NCBI GenBank assembly: GCA_018105865.1 | Contig: CM030832.1 | Coordinates: 28,077,086-28,141,085, forward strand | DNA: 64,000 nt | Direction: 5' to 3' | DNA from: Metaphire vulgaris | Taxonomy: Eukaryota; Annelida; Clitellata; Crassiclitellata; Megascolecidae | Shown here: one piece after another, positions 11,585 to 21,561 of the stretch | Layout of the letters: every line of letters starts with the position of its first letter | How positions within the stretch are numbered: position 1 is the stretch's first letter | Made by a program: the position numbers and the translations under genes | Notes under the pieces: model-generated | Databases searched by the model: none | Seen by the model: only the letters and a program-made list of their open reading frames with translations | What the model was told of the DNA's origin: nothing

Positions 11585-13135
11585 TCAGAACGCTCACCCA
11601 GCCAACCAATCAGAACGCTTGAAGGTAACGAATGAGAACGTCATCAGAACGCTCACACAGCCAACCAATCAGAACGCTTGAAGGTAACAGACATACAGAG
11701 CAAGGATCTTAATATTATACTAAAAAATGCTCGCTTCGCTCGCACTCGCTTCTCTCTTCGCTCGCAGTGCAGGCTCGCTTCGTTCGAGGCAACGAATGTT
11801 CCAACAAACAAATTAAACATCAACTGCTTACACAAATCGGGCCTAAATGTGCTCTATAAAATTAGCCTTTTCTGTCTAACGTTTATAACCGCTGAAATAT
11901 AGGCGCTATAGGAAGCTCCTATTCACCATTCGGCACTGCATGCCTCTAACTTAACTACCGTAATAATCGATGAATAATTAATGTGCTCTATAAAATTAGC
12001 TTTAAGCGAAGCGTAACCGCGTCTTTCTAACGTTTATAACCGCTGAGATATAGGCGCTTACGAAGCTCCTATTCACCATTCGGCGCTGCACAAACATGCA
12101 TTTAATTTAACTAATAATCGATGAATAATTAATTCCTTTGCAAGAAACCCGGGGATAAAAATTTCAGGAATCGATAGAAACGTAAGGAATTATAAAAGGA
12201 CCTTTAAAGTTTAAAGTACTAAACGGAACATTTGAAACTCATGATGCTAATCTATAGGCATGACGTTGCACATTTGCGTCAGATTGCGGTAGATTTCGTA
12301 GCTATAAAATCTCAAAATGCTAATCTATAGGGCATGACGTTGCACATTTGCGTCAAATTGCGGTAGATTTCCGTGATGCAAAAATCTCATAATGCTAATC
12401 TATAGGGCATGACGTTGCACATTTGCGTCAAATTGCGGTAGATTTCCGTAGCTATGCAAACATCTCATAATGCTAATCTATAGGGCATGACGTTGCACAT
12501 TTGCGTCAAATTGCGGTAGATTTCAGGGAGGGGAAGGGGGTATATTCGGAAGGCACACAGCCAAGCTCAACCAAAGGGATGGTTGGTTGGGAGATGGATG
12601 GGAAAGGGGGTGGAAGAGGGATGGGGAGAGGGGTGGAGGGAAGGGGTTGGGAGATTGGGAGGGGGAAGGGGTTGGGAAGAGGGGTGGAGGAAGGGGAGTT
12701 GGGAGAGGGTTTGGGGGGTTGGGAGGGAGGAAGGGGTTGGGAGAGGGAGGGAGATGGAAAGAGGGTGGGGGGGGGGAAGGGTGGGGAGGATGAGGGATGG
12801 GGGAGGGGGAAAGGAAGGGAGGTTTGAGCTGCATTTAAGACGCTTCAAACGCTCCGTTGATTATATTATACAGTTTTGATTAATAGACAATGGTTGTCAA
12901 TGGCAACAGCGTCGTTTCAGGACAGAGGTTACGCAATTCGATTGTTACACAGTTTTGATTAAACAATAGACAATGGTTGTCAATGGCAACAACCTCGTGC
13001 ACAGCCCAGGACAGAGGTTACGCATTCGACTTCGCAACGTCGATTGGTGACCAATCAGAACACTCGAAGGTAACAGACAAACCGGACAAACAGAGCAAGA
13101 ATCTTAATATTATAATATATATATATATATATATA
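11585..13135. mobile_element. Composite repeat with internal arrays, copy 1 (Helitron/Helentron-like candidate)
   Basis: Order of modules: ACCAATCAGAACGCT blocks; GATCTTAATATTAT; TTTATAACCGCTGAGATATA (twice here); CCCGGGGATAAAAATTTCAG; about four roughly 76-bp tandem units with CTAATCTATAGGGCATGACG; a polypurine tract (12525-12830); AATAGACAATGGTTGTCAA twice; CAGAGCAAGAATCTTAATATTATA, then TA repeats. The same order recurs at 18249-19590. There is no transposase. A non-autonomous rolling-circle element is an inference from the ATCTTAATATTATA ends and internal minisatellites. Confidence 0.55.
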
Positions 13136-13194
13136 TTGCTTTTTATTTTAAATATTGATGTTTTTACGTCAAATGTAATCAATTAATCATACTT

Positions 13195-13345
13195 ATTCAC
13201 TTGAATTCAATCGGATTTTGCTTATCCTGTATCTCTCAAGTCTCAACTGCTGCGGAGTGTATTTTTCCGACGTTCGCCAGATGGCTGCAGTGTTAAAATG
13301 ATAACAGGAGAGCAGACTGGACTACATTAGAGGATGCCAATGTAT
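13195..13345. repeat. Dispersed repeat containing GCCAGATGGCT, copy 2
   Basis: Counterpart of 10725-10890 (GTTCGCCAGATGGCTGC, AAATGATAACAGGAG, GATGCCAATGTA). It is followed by a CTGGAGTATGGAACC stretch also seen at 848. Confidence 0.6.
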
Positions 13346-13395
13346 ATTGCTGGAGTATGGAACCTGTCTTCGGACACAGCACCTGAAGAAGAAGG

Positions 13396-13448
13396 TGATG
13401 ATGATGACGATGATGATGATGATGATGATGATGACGATGATGATGAAG
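13396..13448. repeat. (GAT)n microsatellite
   Basis: GAT/GAC repeat that produces a false poly-Asp frame. Confidence 0.85.
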
Positions 13449-13563
13449 TGAGCTATCTTGCGCACTTAGAAATAAAGCAGTCGACCGTTAACAACTTGAA
13501 AAAGGTTCATTATTTTAGGTCATAATTCATAAAACATAATAACATTTGGCATAAGCGTAAACT

Positions 13564-13800
13564 TCTTTTTCAGAGGCCACTATCAGGGATAGGGGAAGGC
13601 ACAGCAGAAGATAAGGTCTCTCCATTTTTTAATCTAAGGTCTGGTAATGGCGGTAGTAGTAGGCTTACGAGAATGACGAACATGAACAAAAGAAGTTGAA
13701 AACGCTGGAACTTGACTCGCGATAATTTCACTCGTCAAGAATTTTTCCTCTGAAAATGTCGATGTGCCCACCCTCTGTATTCCGGAATCATGGCTATGCC
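13564..13800. mobile_element. Degenerate hAT-like MITE remnant
   Basis: The right part (CTGAAAATGTCGATGTGCCC, then ATTCCGGAATCATGGC, then ATGCCACT) matches the right end of the element at 20098-20324. The left end is not certain. Confidence 0.5.
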
Positions 13801-13809
13801 ACTATCTGT

Positions 13810-14193
13810 AACAAACGTGGCGTCTCTCTTCCGGAAAGCTGGCCATAACCGATAACTATCCATAGAGAGAGGGGAAAGTTATCATTTTAAATTTTTATAA
13901 ATGAAAAATTAACTTCTCTTTAAAATTTCCTATGCACTATTCCCAGGATTTTTGATCGAATACTCATAAATATTCACAGTTAATCTTAAGCGTGGTTCCC
14001 TTGTAATTAATTCGCTCTGTTATGTCTGAATAGGACCATGATTAATGGATGCTATGATCGGTTGAAAGGCATTGAATGGACAAGCGCGATTTCAGTAATT
14101 TCTTTGAGCGAATACAATCCAGAAAACGAACGTGTTTTCTATCACAATGACAGATCACCGTCTAACCATCGTTCAAAAGGCTGACAAAAGATT

Positions 14194-14244
<51 letters not shown>

Positions 14245-14690
14245 AATCCGCCCAAATCCGCCCCGGGGTAATAATTTCTAGTCCAGGCCTGCACTGCAAT
14301 AGGTCTACGACTGCTAGCGACATGTTGTCAGTTCGGTGGGCGCGTGTCACGGTGTCACGTATATGGTTTTTGTTATTCTGTCTCCTGCAAAATCAAATTC
14401 GCTTATTAAATTCATCGTTGAAGCAACGCAGACGCGCCCTTTGTTCAGCGATATAGGCAGAGGCGGGACAGTTTGCGGCAGAGCGCAATGCATAATAATA
14501 ATCAAGCGGACTGAAGGTCAGTACTATAATATTACAGTCTCCAGTGCAGACACCACAGCTGAACAGACACATTGAAACCAGACACCAGACGCAGTCACGT
14601 GTCATGGTTCAGTCGCTGGCACGATATGCTTCAATATTTTCGAAATTACTACGAAATTTATACTCAATGTGTCGTCGCCAGTGAAGAAAT
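13810..14690. other. Intergenic, no gene seen; (TA)n(CA)n at 14195-14243
   Basis: Compound TA/CA dinucleotide run. No supported exon. Confidence 0.45.
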
Positions 14691-14866
14691 CAGTGGCGGC
14701 TCTAGGATTTGGCAAGTGGGGGGCTGTTGGGGTGGCAACTTCTAATCATGGAGGCAACCATTTGTTGTTTAATGTATGTAGCATTAAGTATAGGGTCCTA
14801 ACGGGGTGACTGGGGGCAGGCACTCAATAGGGGGCACGGGCCCCTTCCCCGGTGGAGCCGCCACTG
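14691..14866. mobile_element. hAT-like MITE, CAGTGGCGGCTC family, copy 1
   Basis: Ends CAGTGGCGGCTCTAGG and GGTGGAGCCGCCACTG, with perfect 8-bp duplication GAAGAAAT (14683-14690 and 14867-14874). Copy 2, inverted, is at 44875-45038. Confidence 0.92.
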
Positions 14867-15171
14867 GAAGAAATCGATATCATAATAACTTTTGTTCTTC
14901 TAGTTTCTGTCTCTACAATTTATACAGACCGATGTTTTCGGAATATTTCGCGGAAGGCGGTTAATTCGCACTTCATTACATTAAACTGCAATAAATGGAT
15001 TTCTTGAACATTCTAATGCGAGACGCGCGTAGCTTTGAATTAGCTGCAGTGCACGCCATTTGCTGGAAACACCAGTCTGTGCAAATGGTAGAATTATCAG
15101 GAACTCGTGGTAGTGGATAAAAGCAGTCAATGTTTAGTCTCAATCTAGAACGTGGATAAGTGAGCCCATGC

Positions 15172-15537
15172 AGTGGCGTAGCCAGGATTTCCCGAATTGG
15201 GGAGGGGTTATAATTCCCATGATTCCCAACTTCGAAAAATCCTGACAAGCAGAAAAAGGTCGTCCACTATTTTTTGCTTGATTAGGTGAGTTATGCAGGT
15301 ATATGAGCGCGTACAACTACAGGGTGGCGCAAAAAACAGGACTATATTAAACGTAAACCTAAATATGACTAGTCCGGTTTTTTTGCGTCACCCTGTATAT
15401 TGATATTTTTCTTTTCTTTTTCTCTTTATTGCTACCTTAAACCCGATTTTGGCGCCCCTCCAATCACAGAATAATAATACGCAATAAAAAAATTTTGGTC
15501 GGGCAACAAAATAACCCCTCCCTTGGCTGCGCTACTG
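15172..15537. mobile_element. hAT-like MITE, CAGTGGCGTAGCC family, carrying a nested element
   Basis: Left end CAGTGGCGTAGCCAGG; right end GGCTGCGCTACTG. Left flank AGCCCATG; right flank AGCCGCCCATG, consistent with a target duplication altered by a 3-bp insertion. The 80-bp palindromic element at 15318-15397 lies inside. Confidence 0.7.
15318..15397. mobile_element. 80-bp palindromic MITE (TACAGGGTGGCGCAAAAAAC), copy 1
   Basis: Inverted ends TACAGGGTGGCGCAAAAAAC and TTTTTTTGCGTCACCCTGTA, with a TA at each junction, as expected for Tc1/mariner-type insertion. Other copies: 19839-19917 and 50237-50316. Confidence 0.8.
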
Positions 15538-15654
15538 AGCCGCCCATGCGAATGCCATTTGCTTCTAATGCAAATGACGGCTTTGATTTCTTTGCATAGA
15601 ATTATTTCGCATCCGTCTGCGATTCTTCCGTCGTCACCGAATCTGAATTCCGAA

Positions 15655-16193
15655 ATGGTTCGGAAGAAACCGGAAGTCGAGCTCCGGAAATCACGGAAGT
15701 TAGATCAGGTCGCGCCGGAAATTCGGCCCTTGATCGACGCAGCCGCTGCTCGGCGGACATCAACGACAGAATAACGAATCGATGTTGATTTTAAGCGATG
15801 GCGAAGGAGGCGAACGTACAAAGCCACTGCGGCCGTAGTTTGGCGGAGGAGGCGGAGGAGGAGGAGGGGGGGGGAAACTCGCATCGATCTGTCGATCTAG
15901 AAGTGCGTTCGACGCGGTACCCTGCCCGCCCCCTGCCCGCCCCGTCGGTCGCTGTTCAACCGGGTCGGTGCAGGGAGGAGATCAAAAGACTAGGGCCTGC
16001 CCTAATAAAATCGTCGCCAGCGTCGAAAAGGTATTTTGTACGCAGGAGCAGCAGTGAGGTTATCGGGCGAAAGACGAGCAACGTTGTCAAAGTCGATCGA
16101 CAGACCAGCAACTCGATCGGTCATTCAGTGGCCATTTCGAATTTGACTCCAATGAGCGCAACACGGTATAGCTTCGGGTCTATTCAGGTGTAA
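15655..16193 (+). other. CpG-rich stretch with unassigned open frames upstream of Hox1
   Basis: GC and CpG content rise compared with the flanks. An ATG frame at 15798-16193 encodes 131 residues (acidic EEAEEEEGGG run, then Ser/Arg-rich) and a short one starts at 15655. Neither matches a family I know. It could be Hox1 5' leader or N-terminal exon, a promoter-proximal CpG island, or chance. The acidic run comes from a GGA repeat. Confidence 0.3.
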
Positions 16194-16515
16194 AATAGGC
16201 CGTGATTGTCAAACACGGCAACAACGATGATGATGATGATGATGACGACCACTACTGCTACTACTACTACTGCTACTGCTGCTGCTGTTGCGTTTCCGGA
16301 TGCGAGCGTTCAACGGAAGATGCCACTTGGAGATTGCGCCGGACATTATTTCTCTGGTTAGTTTTTACTATGCCTTTACCAATGTGCATTATATAGTTGA
16401 ATTTTAAACTGATATTTTATGAAGTTTTAATCCGTTACTTTTGTCATTTTCTTGCGCTGCCTATGATGTTCCTGGGTCGCCGGTCTATATACTGTAGCAT
16501 TGGAGCGTCGAATGA

Positions 16516-17076
16516 ATGAACTTGCGAGTGGCTCTATTCATTTCAGGGCTTTCAAACGGTAACGACATCTACGAGCTGTCGAAGGAACCTTCAAATTGCC
16601 TTCCACCGGCGGTGAATATTTCGACGGTCAACCCTACTTCGTCCATCAATTACCATCTGCTTTTACCACACTCGACATCGTCGTCGTCGTCTTCCTCCTC
16701 CTCCTCCTCCTCCTCCTCCTTCTTCTTCTTCTTCTTCTTCTTCTTCTATTCGAGGGAGCCAAATTCCGACCGATGGCGCTGCTGTCTTGTCTAAAGTCGA
16801 CGGAGTACTCGTGTCACAGCCACACGACCAATTCAGAGAGGCGCTCTTCTCTCAGCAACACTCAGATCGAAGGCCTTTTCGAAGCGAACAGAAGGACACA
16901 AGTGATTTGCAATCGCTTGACAACGCATGGCGAACTGTCGACGCTCAGAACAGACGCTGCAGTCCTGCGATTTATCGAAGCAACGACAAAGTTCCAGAGA
17001 CGATGACCAGAGGAGACGAATTCTGTGAGAATTCTTTCTGCAGAACGAAACTCGCCTATTCGAAGAGACAGTTGAC
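16516..17076 (+). pseudogene. Probable upstream part of Hox1 exon 1, reading frame interrupted
   Basis: The stretch before the hexapeptide exon has coding-like base composition, but no single frame stays open. One frame starts with ATG at 16516 and runs through a Ser/Phe-coding TCC/TTC microsatellite (16676-16748). A second is open from about 16750 to 17239 (SQPHDQFREALFSQQHSD...). The hexapeptide frame is closed until 17076. Indel errors in the assembly, an unseen intron, or real decay would each explain this. The N-terminus of the Hox1 protein therefore cannot be stated. Confidence 0.35.
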
Positions 17077-17349
17077 CGAGAAAGCAGACCATCTTGTCTC
17101 AATGTGCAAAGCGGCTTACGACGACGAACGTCCGCTACGGTGCGGCTGGGCGCGTCTCATTCGGCGCTGGAGAAACAGGCACTCACGGGGCGCAACCAGG
17201 GGCTGGAGTCGTCGGTTGCAGCCTGGCGAGGACATCTGAGCTGCAGTTCACCACCCGCAGAGAGTATCCCGCCACTCTTGACAATGCTAAAGAAAAGCCA
17301 GAATTTACATTCAAGTGGATGATGCAAAGAAAAGGAACGAAGCAGAAAG
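17077..17349 (+). CDS. Hox1: Hox1/labial-class gene, 3' part of the hexapeptide exon
   Basis: This frame ends with KEKPEFTFKWMMQRKGTKQK followed by the donor G|GTTTGT at 17349/17350. TFKWMM matches the position and core (T-F-x-W-M) of the Hox1 hexapeptide, normally TFDWMK, which contacts the PBC/Exd cofactor. The donor leaves one base (phase 1), and the homeobox exon at 20679 begins with two bases before its frame, so the join makes a Glu codon and keeps the reading frame. A single intron between hexapeptide and homeobox is the usual Hox gene structure. The acidic D and following K of the hexapeptide are replaced. The 5' limit is uncertain because no ATG precedes the hexapeptide in this frame. 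Confidence 0.6.
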
Positions 17350-18075
17350 GTTTGTGATATGAAAAAGATGCCCTGAAATCATTGCAATTTTATACTCAAG
17401 CAGTTTATTTAACCTAAAGTCAATTTTGTTGGCCTAGCGGTGATTTTAAAACTAGTTTTTATATTAACGATTAATTAATTAAGTACACTGTAGGTAATGG
17501 ACTATCAATTTATTATGTCAACAATTTTTTGGCAAGTTTTGCCCCTTGTCGTCAACAACTGTTAAAATGTCGGTGACCTCTAAAATTATGTTAAAAACTT
17601 TGAACCCCTACAAGGGCTGTCCATTAATTATGTCAAAATATTTTAGGCAATTTTTAACCCTCTTTGTCAACAACTGTCAAATTTTGAATGACCCCTAATG
17701 AAATTATTTCAGAAGCTTTGAACCCTTCCTCTACAAGCTATACATGTAAATATTTTACACGGCTGGCTTTTATGCTAAAACATAATTATGGAAATTAATT
17801 TTTTGATTTGTTAAATTTATTACAAAAAATGAAATTGTTGACGTCAATATACCTTGACCCTCCTGCTCCTGTCAACAGGTGTCAAACTTTTTCAAACCAT
17901 CCTCCCCCGCTATTTTGTTGATGTAATTAATAGACACACAGTAAGCAAATAGAGCAAATAAAGCCAATGGAATTTATATAGCGCTTTAAGAGGTAGGACC
18001 GCAGTGGCTGTTAATTTTCTCATGATGCTGTACTCCATGCGTCACTTTCTATTTTTCTCTTCATTGTTCCAATGT

Positions 18076-18078
18076 TGA

Positions 18079-18152
<74 letters not shown>
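18076..18152. repeat. (ATT)n microsatellite
   Basis: Trinucleotide run followed by CCATAAGTTTTT and GTCTGGCGTTTATTT, a block repeated after the matching run at 19590-19646. Confidence 0.9.
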
Positions 18153-18153
<1 letters not shown>

Positions 18154-18248
18154 CCATAAGTTTTTAGATTTTATGATGGGATAATACCCTCTTGAATTCT
18201 GTCAATGACGTCTGGCGTTTATTTTATCTGGCCGTTCGAAATTCTTCA

Positions 18249-19590
18249 GAACGCTCACCCAGCTAAAATCAATTAGGTAACGAATGAAACGTCAAGATCA
18301 GAACGTTCACACAGCCAATCAATCAGAACAATCAGAACAACCAATCAGACAGACAAGGATCTTAATATTATGCAAAAATGAGAAGGGATCCTTCGTTCGA
18401 GGCAACGAATATTCCAAAAACAAATTAAACATAAACTGATAGTAGACTTAAAATTAGCCTTAAGCGAAGCGTAACCGCGTCTTTCTAACGTTTATAACCG
18501 CTGAGATATAGGCGCTATACGAAGCTCTATTCACCATTCGGCACTGCACAAAAATGCATTTAATTTAACTAATAATCGATGAATAATTAATTCCTTTGCA
18601 AGAAACCCGGGGATAAAAATTTCAGGAATCGATAGAAACGTAAGAATTATAAAAGGGACCTTTAAAGTTTAAAGTACTAAACGGAAACCTTATAATGCTA
18701 ATCTATAGGGCATGACGTTGACATTTGCGTCAGATTGCGGTAGAGTCAAAATGTTAATCTTGACGTTGCACATTTGCGTCAGATTGCCCTATGCAAAAAT
18801 CTCAAAATGCTAATCTATAGGGCATGACGTTGCACATTTGATCAACTAGCTATGCAAAAATCTCAAAATGCTAATATATAGGGCATGACGTTGCACATTT
18901 GCGTCAGATTGCATTTCCGTAGCTATGCAGAAATCTCAAAATGCTAATCTATAGGGCATGACGTTGCACATTTGCGTCAAATTGCGGTAGATTTCGGGAG
19001 GAAGGGGGTATATTCCGGAGGCACACAGCCAAGCTCAACCAAAGGATGGTTGGTTGGGAGATGGATGGGAAAGGGGTGGAAGAGGGATGGGGAGAGGGGG
19101 TGGAGGGAAGGGGTTGGGAGAGGGTTGGGAAAGGGGGTTGGGAAGAGGGGTGGAGGAAGGGGGTTGGGAGAGGGTTTGGGGGTTGGGAGGGGAGAGGATT
19201 TGGGGGTTGGGAGGGGAGGAAGGGGGCTGGAAGAGGAGGGGTGGAAAGAGGGTGGGGAGGGGAAGGGGTGGGGAGGGGAGAGGTTTTGTTTGAGAGAGGG
19301 ATGGGGAGAGGAAAGGGAACGGGGTTTGAGCTGCAATTAAGACGCTTCGAACGCTCCGTTGATTAGAAAATAATAGACAATGGTTGTCAATGGCAACAGC
19401 CTCGTGGGACAGAGGTTACGCAATTCGATTGTTACACAGTTTTGATTAAACAATAGACAATGGTTGTCATAAGATCACAGACCAGGACAGAGGTTACGCA
19501 TTCGACTTCGCAACGTCGATTGGTGACCAATCAGAACGCTCGAAGGTAACAGACAAACTGGACAAACAGAGCAAGAATCTTAATATTATA
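18249..19590. mobile_element. Composite repeat with internal arrays, copy 2 (Helitron/Helentron-like candidate)
   Basis: Same module order as 11585-13135: CAGAACGCTCACCCAGC, GATCTTAATATTATG, TTTATAACCGCTGAGATATA (once), CCCGGGGATAAAAATTTCAG, about four to five CTAATCTATAGGGCATGACG units (several damaged), polypurine tract (18990-19325), AATAGACAATGGTTGTC twice, and the CAAGAATCTTAATATTATA end. It is bracketed by similar ATT-run plus CCATAAGTTTTT flanks. Confidence 0.55.
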
Positions 19591-19591
19591 A

Positions 19592-19647
<56 letters not shown>

Positions 19648-19730
19648 CTGTCCATAAGTTTTTCATTTTTATGATGGCCACTCTTCCTTCTGTCGGTCTG
19701 GCGTTTATTTATCTGGCGGAAATCTTAGTA
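19590..19730. repeat. (ATT)n plus CCATAAGTTTTT block, copy 2
   Basis: Direct repeat of 18076-18240: ATT run, CCATAAGTTTTT, ATGATGG, GTCTGGCGTTTATTT, ATCTGGC. Confidence 0.75.
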
Positions 19731-19838
19731 AAATAATTAGGGAAGAAAGATTATGAATCAGCATGCACAATACAGACCCACGAGAAGGGATCCTTGAGCC
19801 AAAGTCATGCATCTGATAGTAGACTTTTATTTATTATC

Positions 19839-19917
19839 TACAGCGTGGTGCAAAAAACCGGACTATATTAAATGCAAACCTAAATGTGACTAGTCCAGTT
19901 TTTTGCGCCACCCTGTA
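19839..19917. mobile_element. 80-bp palindromic MITE, copy 2
   Basis: TACAGCGTGGTGCAAAAAAC to GTTTTTTGCGCCACCCTGTA. The middle (TATATTAAATGCAAACC) has the same orientation as copy 1 at 15318. Confidence 0.8.
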
Positions 19918-20097
19918 TTTACCGCTTCTTTGAACAACTGTCAAGCATGTTCGGCGCACTCATTAAGCGCTAAAAATTGTAAATTTTGGCGTCCTGCTCT
20001 AATTGTATATGGCATCTATGTTTCATGTGATGAGACCGTAGATAATTGGTTCTAAATTATACAAGTTTTTACTGTCAAACTTTCACGTGATCAGGCT

Positions 20098-20324
20098 TAT
20101 TGGCGTAGCCATGGGGGACCGGGAGGAGGGTCCCTATTAGGGCTGGAATCGTTGAGCACCTTGGGGAAAGGGTATGTAGCATTATAAGATCGAGAGGAAA
20201 ATGGAGGAAAGGTCAAAGAGCAGAGAATCAATGGAAAGTGGTTTTTGCTCGTCAAGACTTTTAGGACTTTTTGCCTGAAAATGTCGGTGTGCCCCCCTAT
20301 TCCGGAATCCTGACTGCGCCACTT
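20098..20324. mobile_element. hAT-like MITE, CAGTGGCGTAGCC family, degenerate
   Basis: Left end TATTGGCGTAGCC, right end GGAATCCTGACTGCGCCACTT. No clear target duplication. Its right end appears to have served as target for the next element. Confidence 0.6.
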
Positions 20325-20327
20325 GAA

Positions 20328-20642
20328 CAGTGGCGTCATTTCAAACTTTTCTTGGGGGGCGAGAAAATTTTTTGGCAAATTTTTGACAAATTTTGGCAAA
20401 TTTTTGGAAAATTTTGGCAAATTTGAGGCATTTTTTACAATTTTTTGCAACTTTTTTGCAAATTTTTTTACAAAATTTGAGCAATTTTGACAAATTTTAG
20501 AGCCAATGTTGAAAAATTTGCAATTTTTTGATATTTGTTGGCAATTTTTGCAATTTTTTGCACATTAATACATTATAAATTAATATTTTCATTTCCTTGG
20601 GGAGGGGCCACGGCCCTCCAGCCCCCTCAAATGACGCCTCTG
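20328..20642. mobile_element. hAT-like MITE, CAGTGGCGTCATTT family, beside the Hox1 acceptor
   Basis: Left end CAGTGGCGTCATTT and right end AAATGACGCCTCTG. Flanks CACTTGAA and CGCCTGAA match at 6 of 8 positions. The interior is built of CAAATTTTT-type A/T-rich runs, as in a degraded relative at 29430-29660. It ends only 36 bp before the homeobox exon. Confidence 0.8.
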
Positions 20643-20678
20643 CGCCTGAAGCCACAGTTGGCTTTTTTTGTTTTAAAG

Positions 20679-20965
20679 AAACGGCAGCGACAAGGAAACA
20701 GCACCAGCACGGAGCGGTCGACAGGCCTCTCACCGTCGGTGCCGCCGCCGCCGCGTCAGCACCGGGCAGGACGAATTTCTCGACGAGGCAGCTGACGGAG
20801 CTGGAGAAGGAGTACCACTACAGCGGATACCTGACGCGGGCGAGGCGCATCGAGGTGGCGTCGGGTCTCGGACTGAGCGAGAACCAGGTCAAAATCTGGT
20901 TTCAGAATCGTCGCATGAAGCAGAAGAAGCGTACCAGAGAACAGTTCCGTCTGTCCTCACCGTAG
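20679..20965 (+). CDS. Hox1: Hox1/labial-class gene, homeobox exon
   Basis: The acceptor is a T-rich tract ending TTTTAAAG, then the exon. The homeodomain spans about 20756-20935 (60 residues): R5 and N7, QLTELEKE at 12-19, YLTRARRIE at 25-33, and recognition helix [18 protein letters not shown] with I47, Q50, N51 and M54. QLTELEKE plus YLTRARRIE is the paralog-group-1 signature. It is diverged: Y replaces F at 20 and 22, S-G at 23-24, and VASGLGLS replaces the usual IAxxLxLN. Hox proteins bind TAAT-type sites, usually with PBC partners, and set anterior identity. Only ten residues follow the domain before TAG at 20963-20965. The linker upstream has an Ala run. The class assignment is secure; which duplicate, and whether it is functional, is not. 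Confidence 0.9.
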
Positions 20966-20978
20966 ACACCGAAAACCA

Positions 20979-21206
20979 CCGTGGCGTAGCGAAGGGTGGT
21001 GGGGGTGGGTGGAGGAGGAGGGGTGGGGGTTAAAGTCTCATTGGCTGTTGGACCAAATGCAAAATAATAGCTGACGACCTTTTTACAGAAAGAATTTTTC
21101 CGTTTTGTGAATCACGATCGTAATTTTTCTGCTTGTCAGAATGTTCCGAGGTTGAGGAATCACGGGAACTTAACCCCCCTTTTGGAAAATCCTAGCTACT
21201 TCACTT
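20979..21206. mobile_element. Degenerate hAT-like MITE just after the Hox1 stop codon
   Basis: Left end CGTGGCGTAGCGAAGGG, right end ATCCTAGCTACTTCACTT; interior GACGACCTTTTT and TTTTCTGCTTGTCAGAA are shared with the CAGTGGCGTAGCC family. Termini are eroded and no duplication is visible. Confidence 0.6.
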
Positions 21207-21372
21207 CAAGACCGTGTTACGGTCAGCAGATAACATCGCGTATATTACGACTCAATGAAGACGAATTTGAGGAGCAATTACGAAACAGGCCTAAGACACT
21301 TAAAATTCTGATGATTGACGATTGCTTCAGAATAAAGTGGCCAGCAGGGGCCCCAGAAAGAGATGGCAGGAC

Positions 21373-21561
21373 CAGTGTATTTAATCTAGACTCCTGGGCT
21401 CCGGGGCAACTGACAAAGCCGGGGAGAATTTGCAATTTCCGGGGGGATTCTGCTAGGGGTTGCTGTTAGTCCATGTAGTATGCCAAAATTTCCGGGGATT
21501 TGAAATTTCCACGGGAAAAAAGGCAATTTTCACCCCCGGAAACGGCCTAGATTAAACACTG
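21373..21561. mobile_element. hAT-like MITE, CAGTGTTTAATCTAG family, copy 1
   Basis: Left end CAGTGTATTTAATCTAGAC, right end GGCCTAGATTAAACACTG, perfect 8-bp duplication GGCAGGAC (21365-21372 and 21562-21569). The interior is G/C-tract rich (CCGGGG, TTTCCGG). Copy 2 is at 39445-39614. Confidence 0.92.

Larger units (their letters stand above)
17350..20678 (+). other. Hox1 intron filled with repeats
   Basis: A 3.3 kb intron. It holds a GCGCTTTAAGAG LINE-tail piece at about 17960-18000, ATT microsatellites (18076-18152, 19590-19646), the composite repeat at 18249-19590, a palindromic MITE (19839-19917) and two abutting hAT-like MITEs (20098-20642). 17360-17950 shows nothing recognisable. No second gene is visible. 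Confidence 0.6.

Noticed and set aside
11345..11635. Arg/Ser/Phe-rich open frames over the GCTTCGCG block
   Set aside because: Short-period repeat artefact, with no splice sites or homology.
12240..12520. Regular repeats that could suggest a CRISPR array
   Set aside because: Units of about 76 bp are contiguous with no unique spacers, occur in a eukaryotic repeat, and recur at 18690-18990.
12501..12879. Gly/Arg/Trp-rich and Pro-rich open frames on both strands (also 18972-19366)
   Set aside because: They are produced by a polypurine tract; all frames are open and composition is pure low complexity.
20497..20795. Alternative open frames overlapping the homeobox exon
   Set aside because: Shadows; they cross the MITE end and the splice acceptor.
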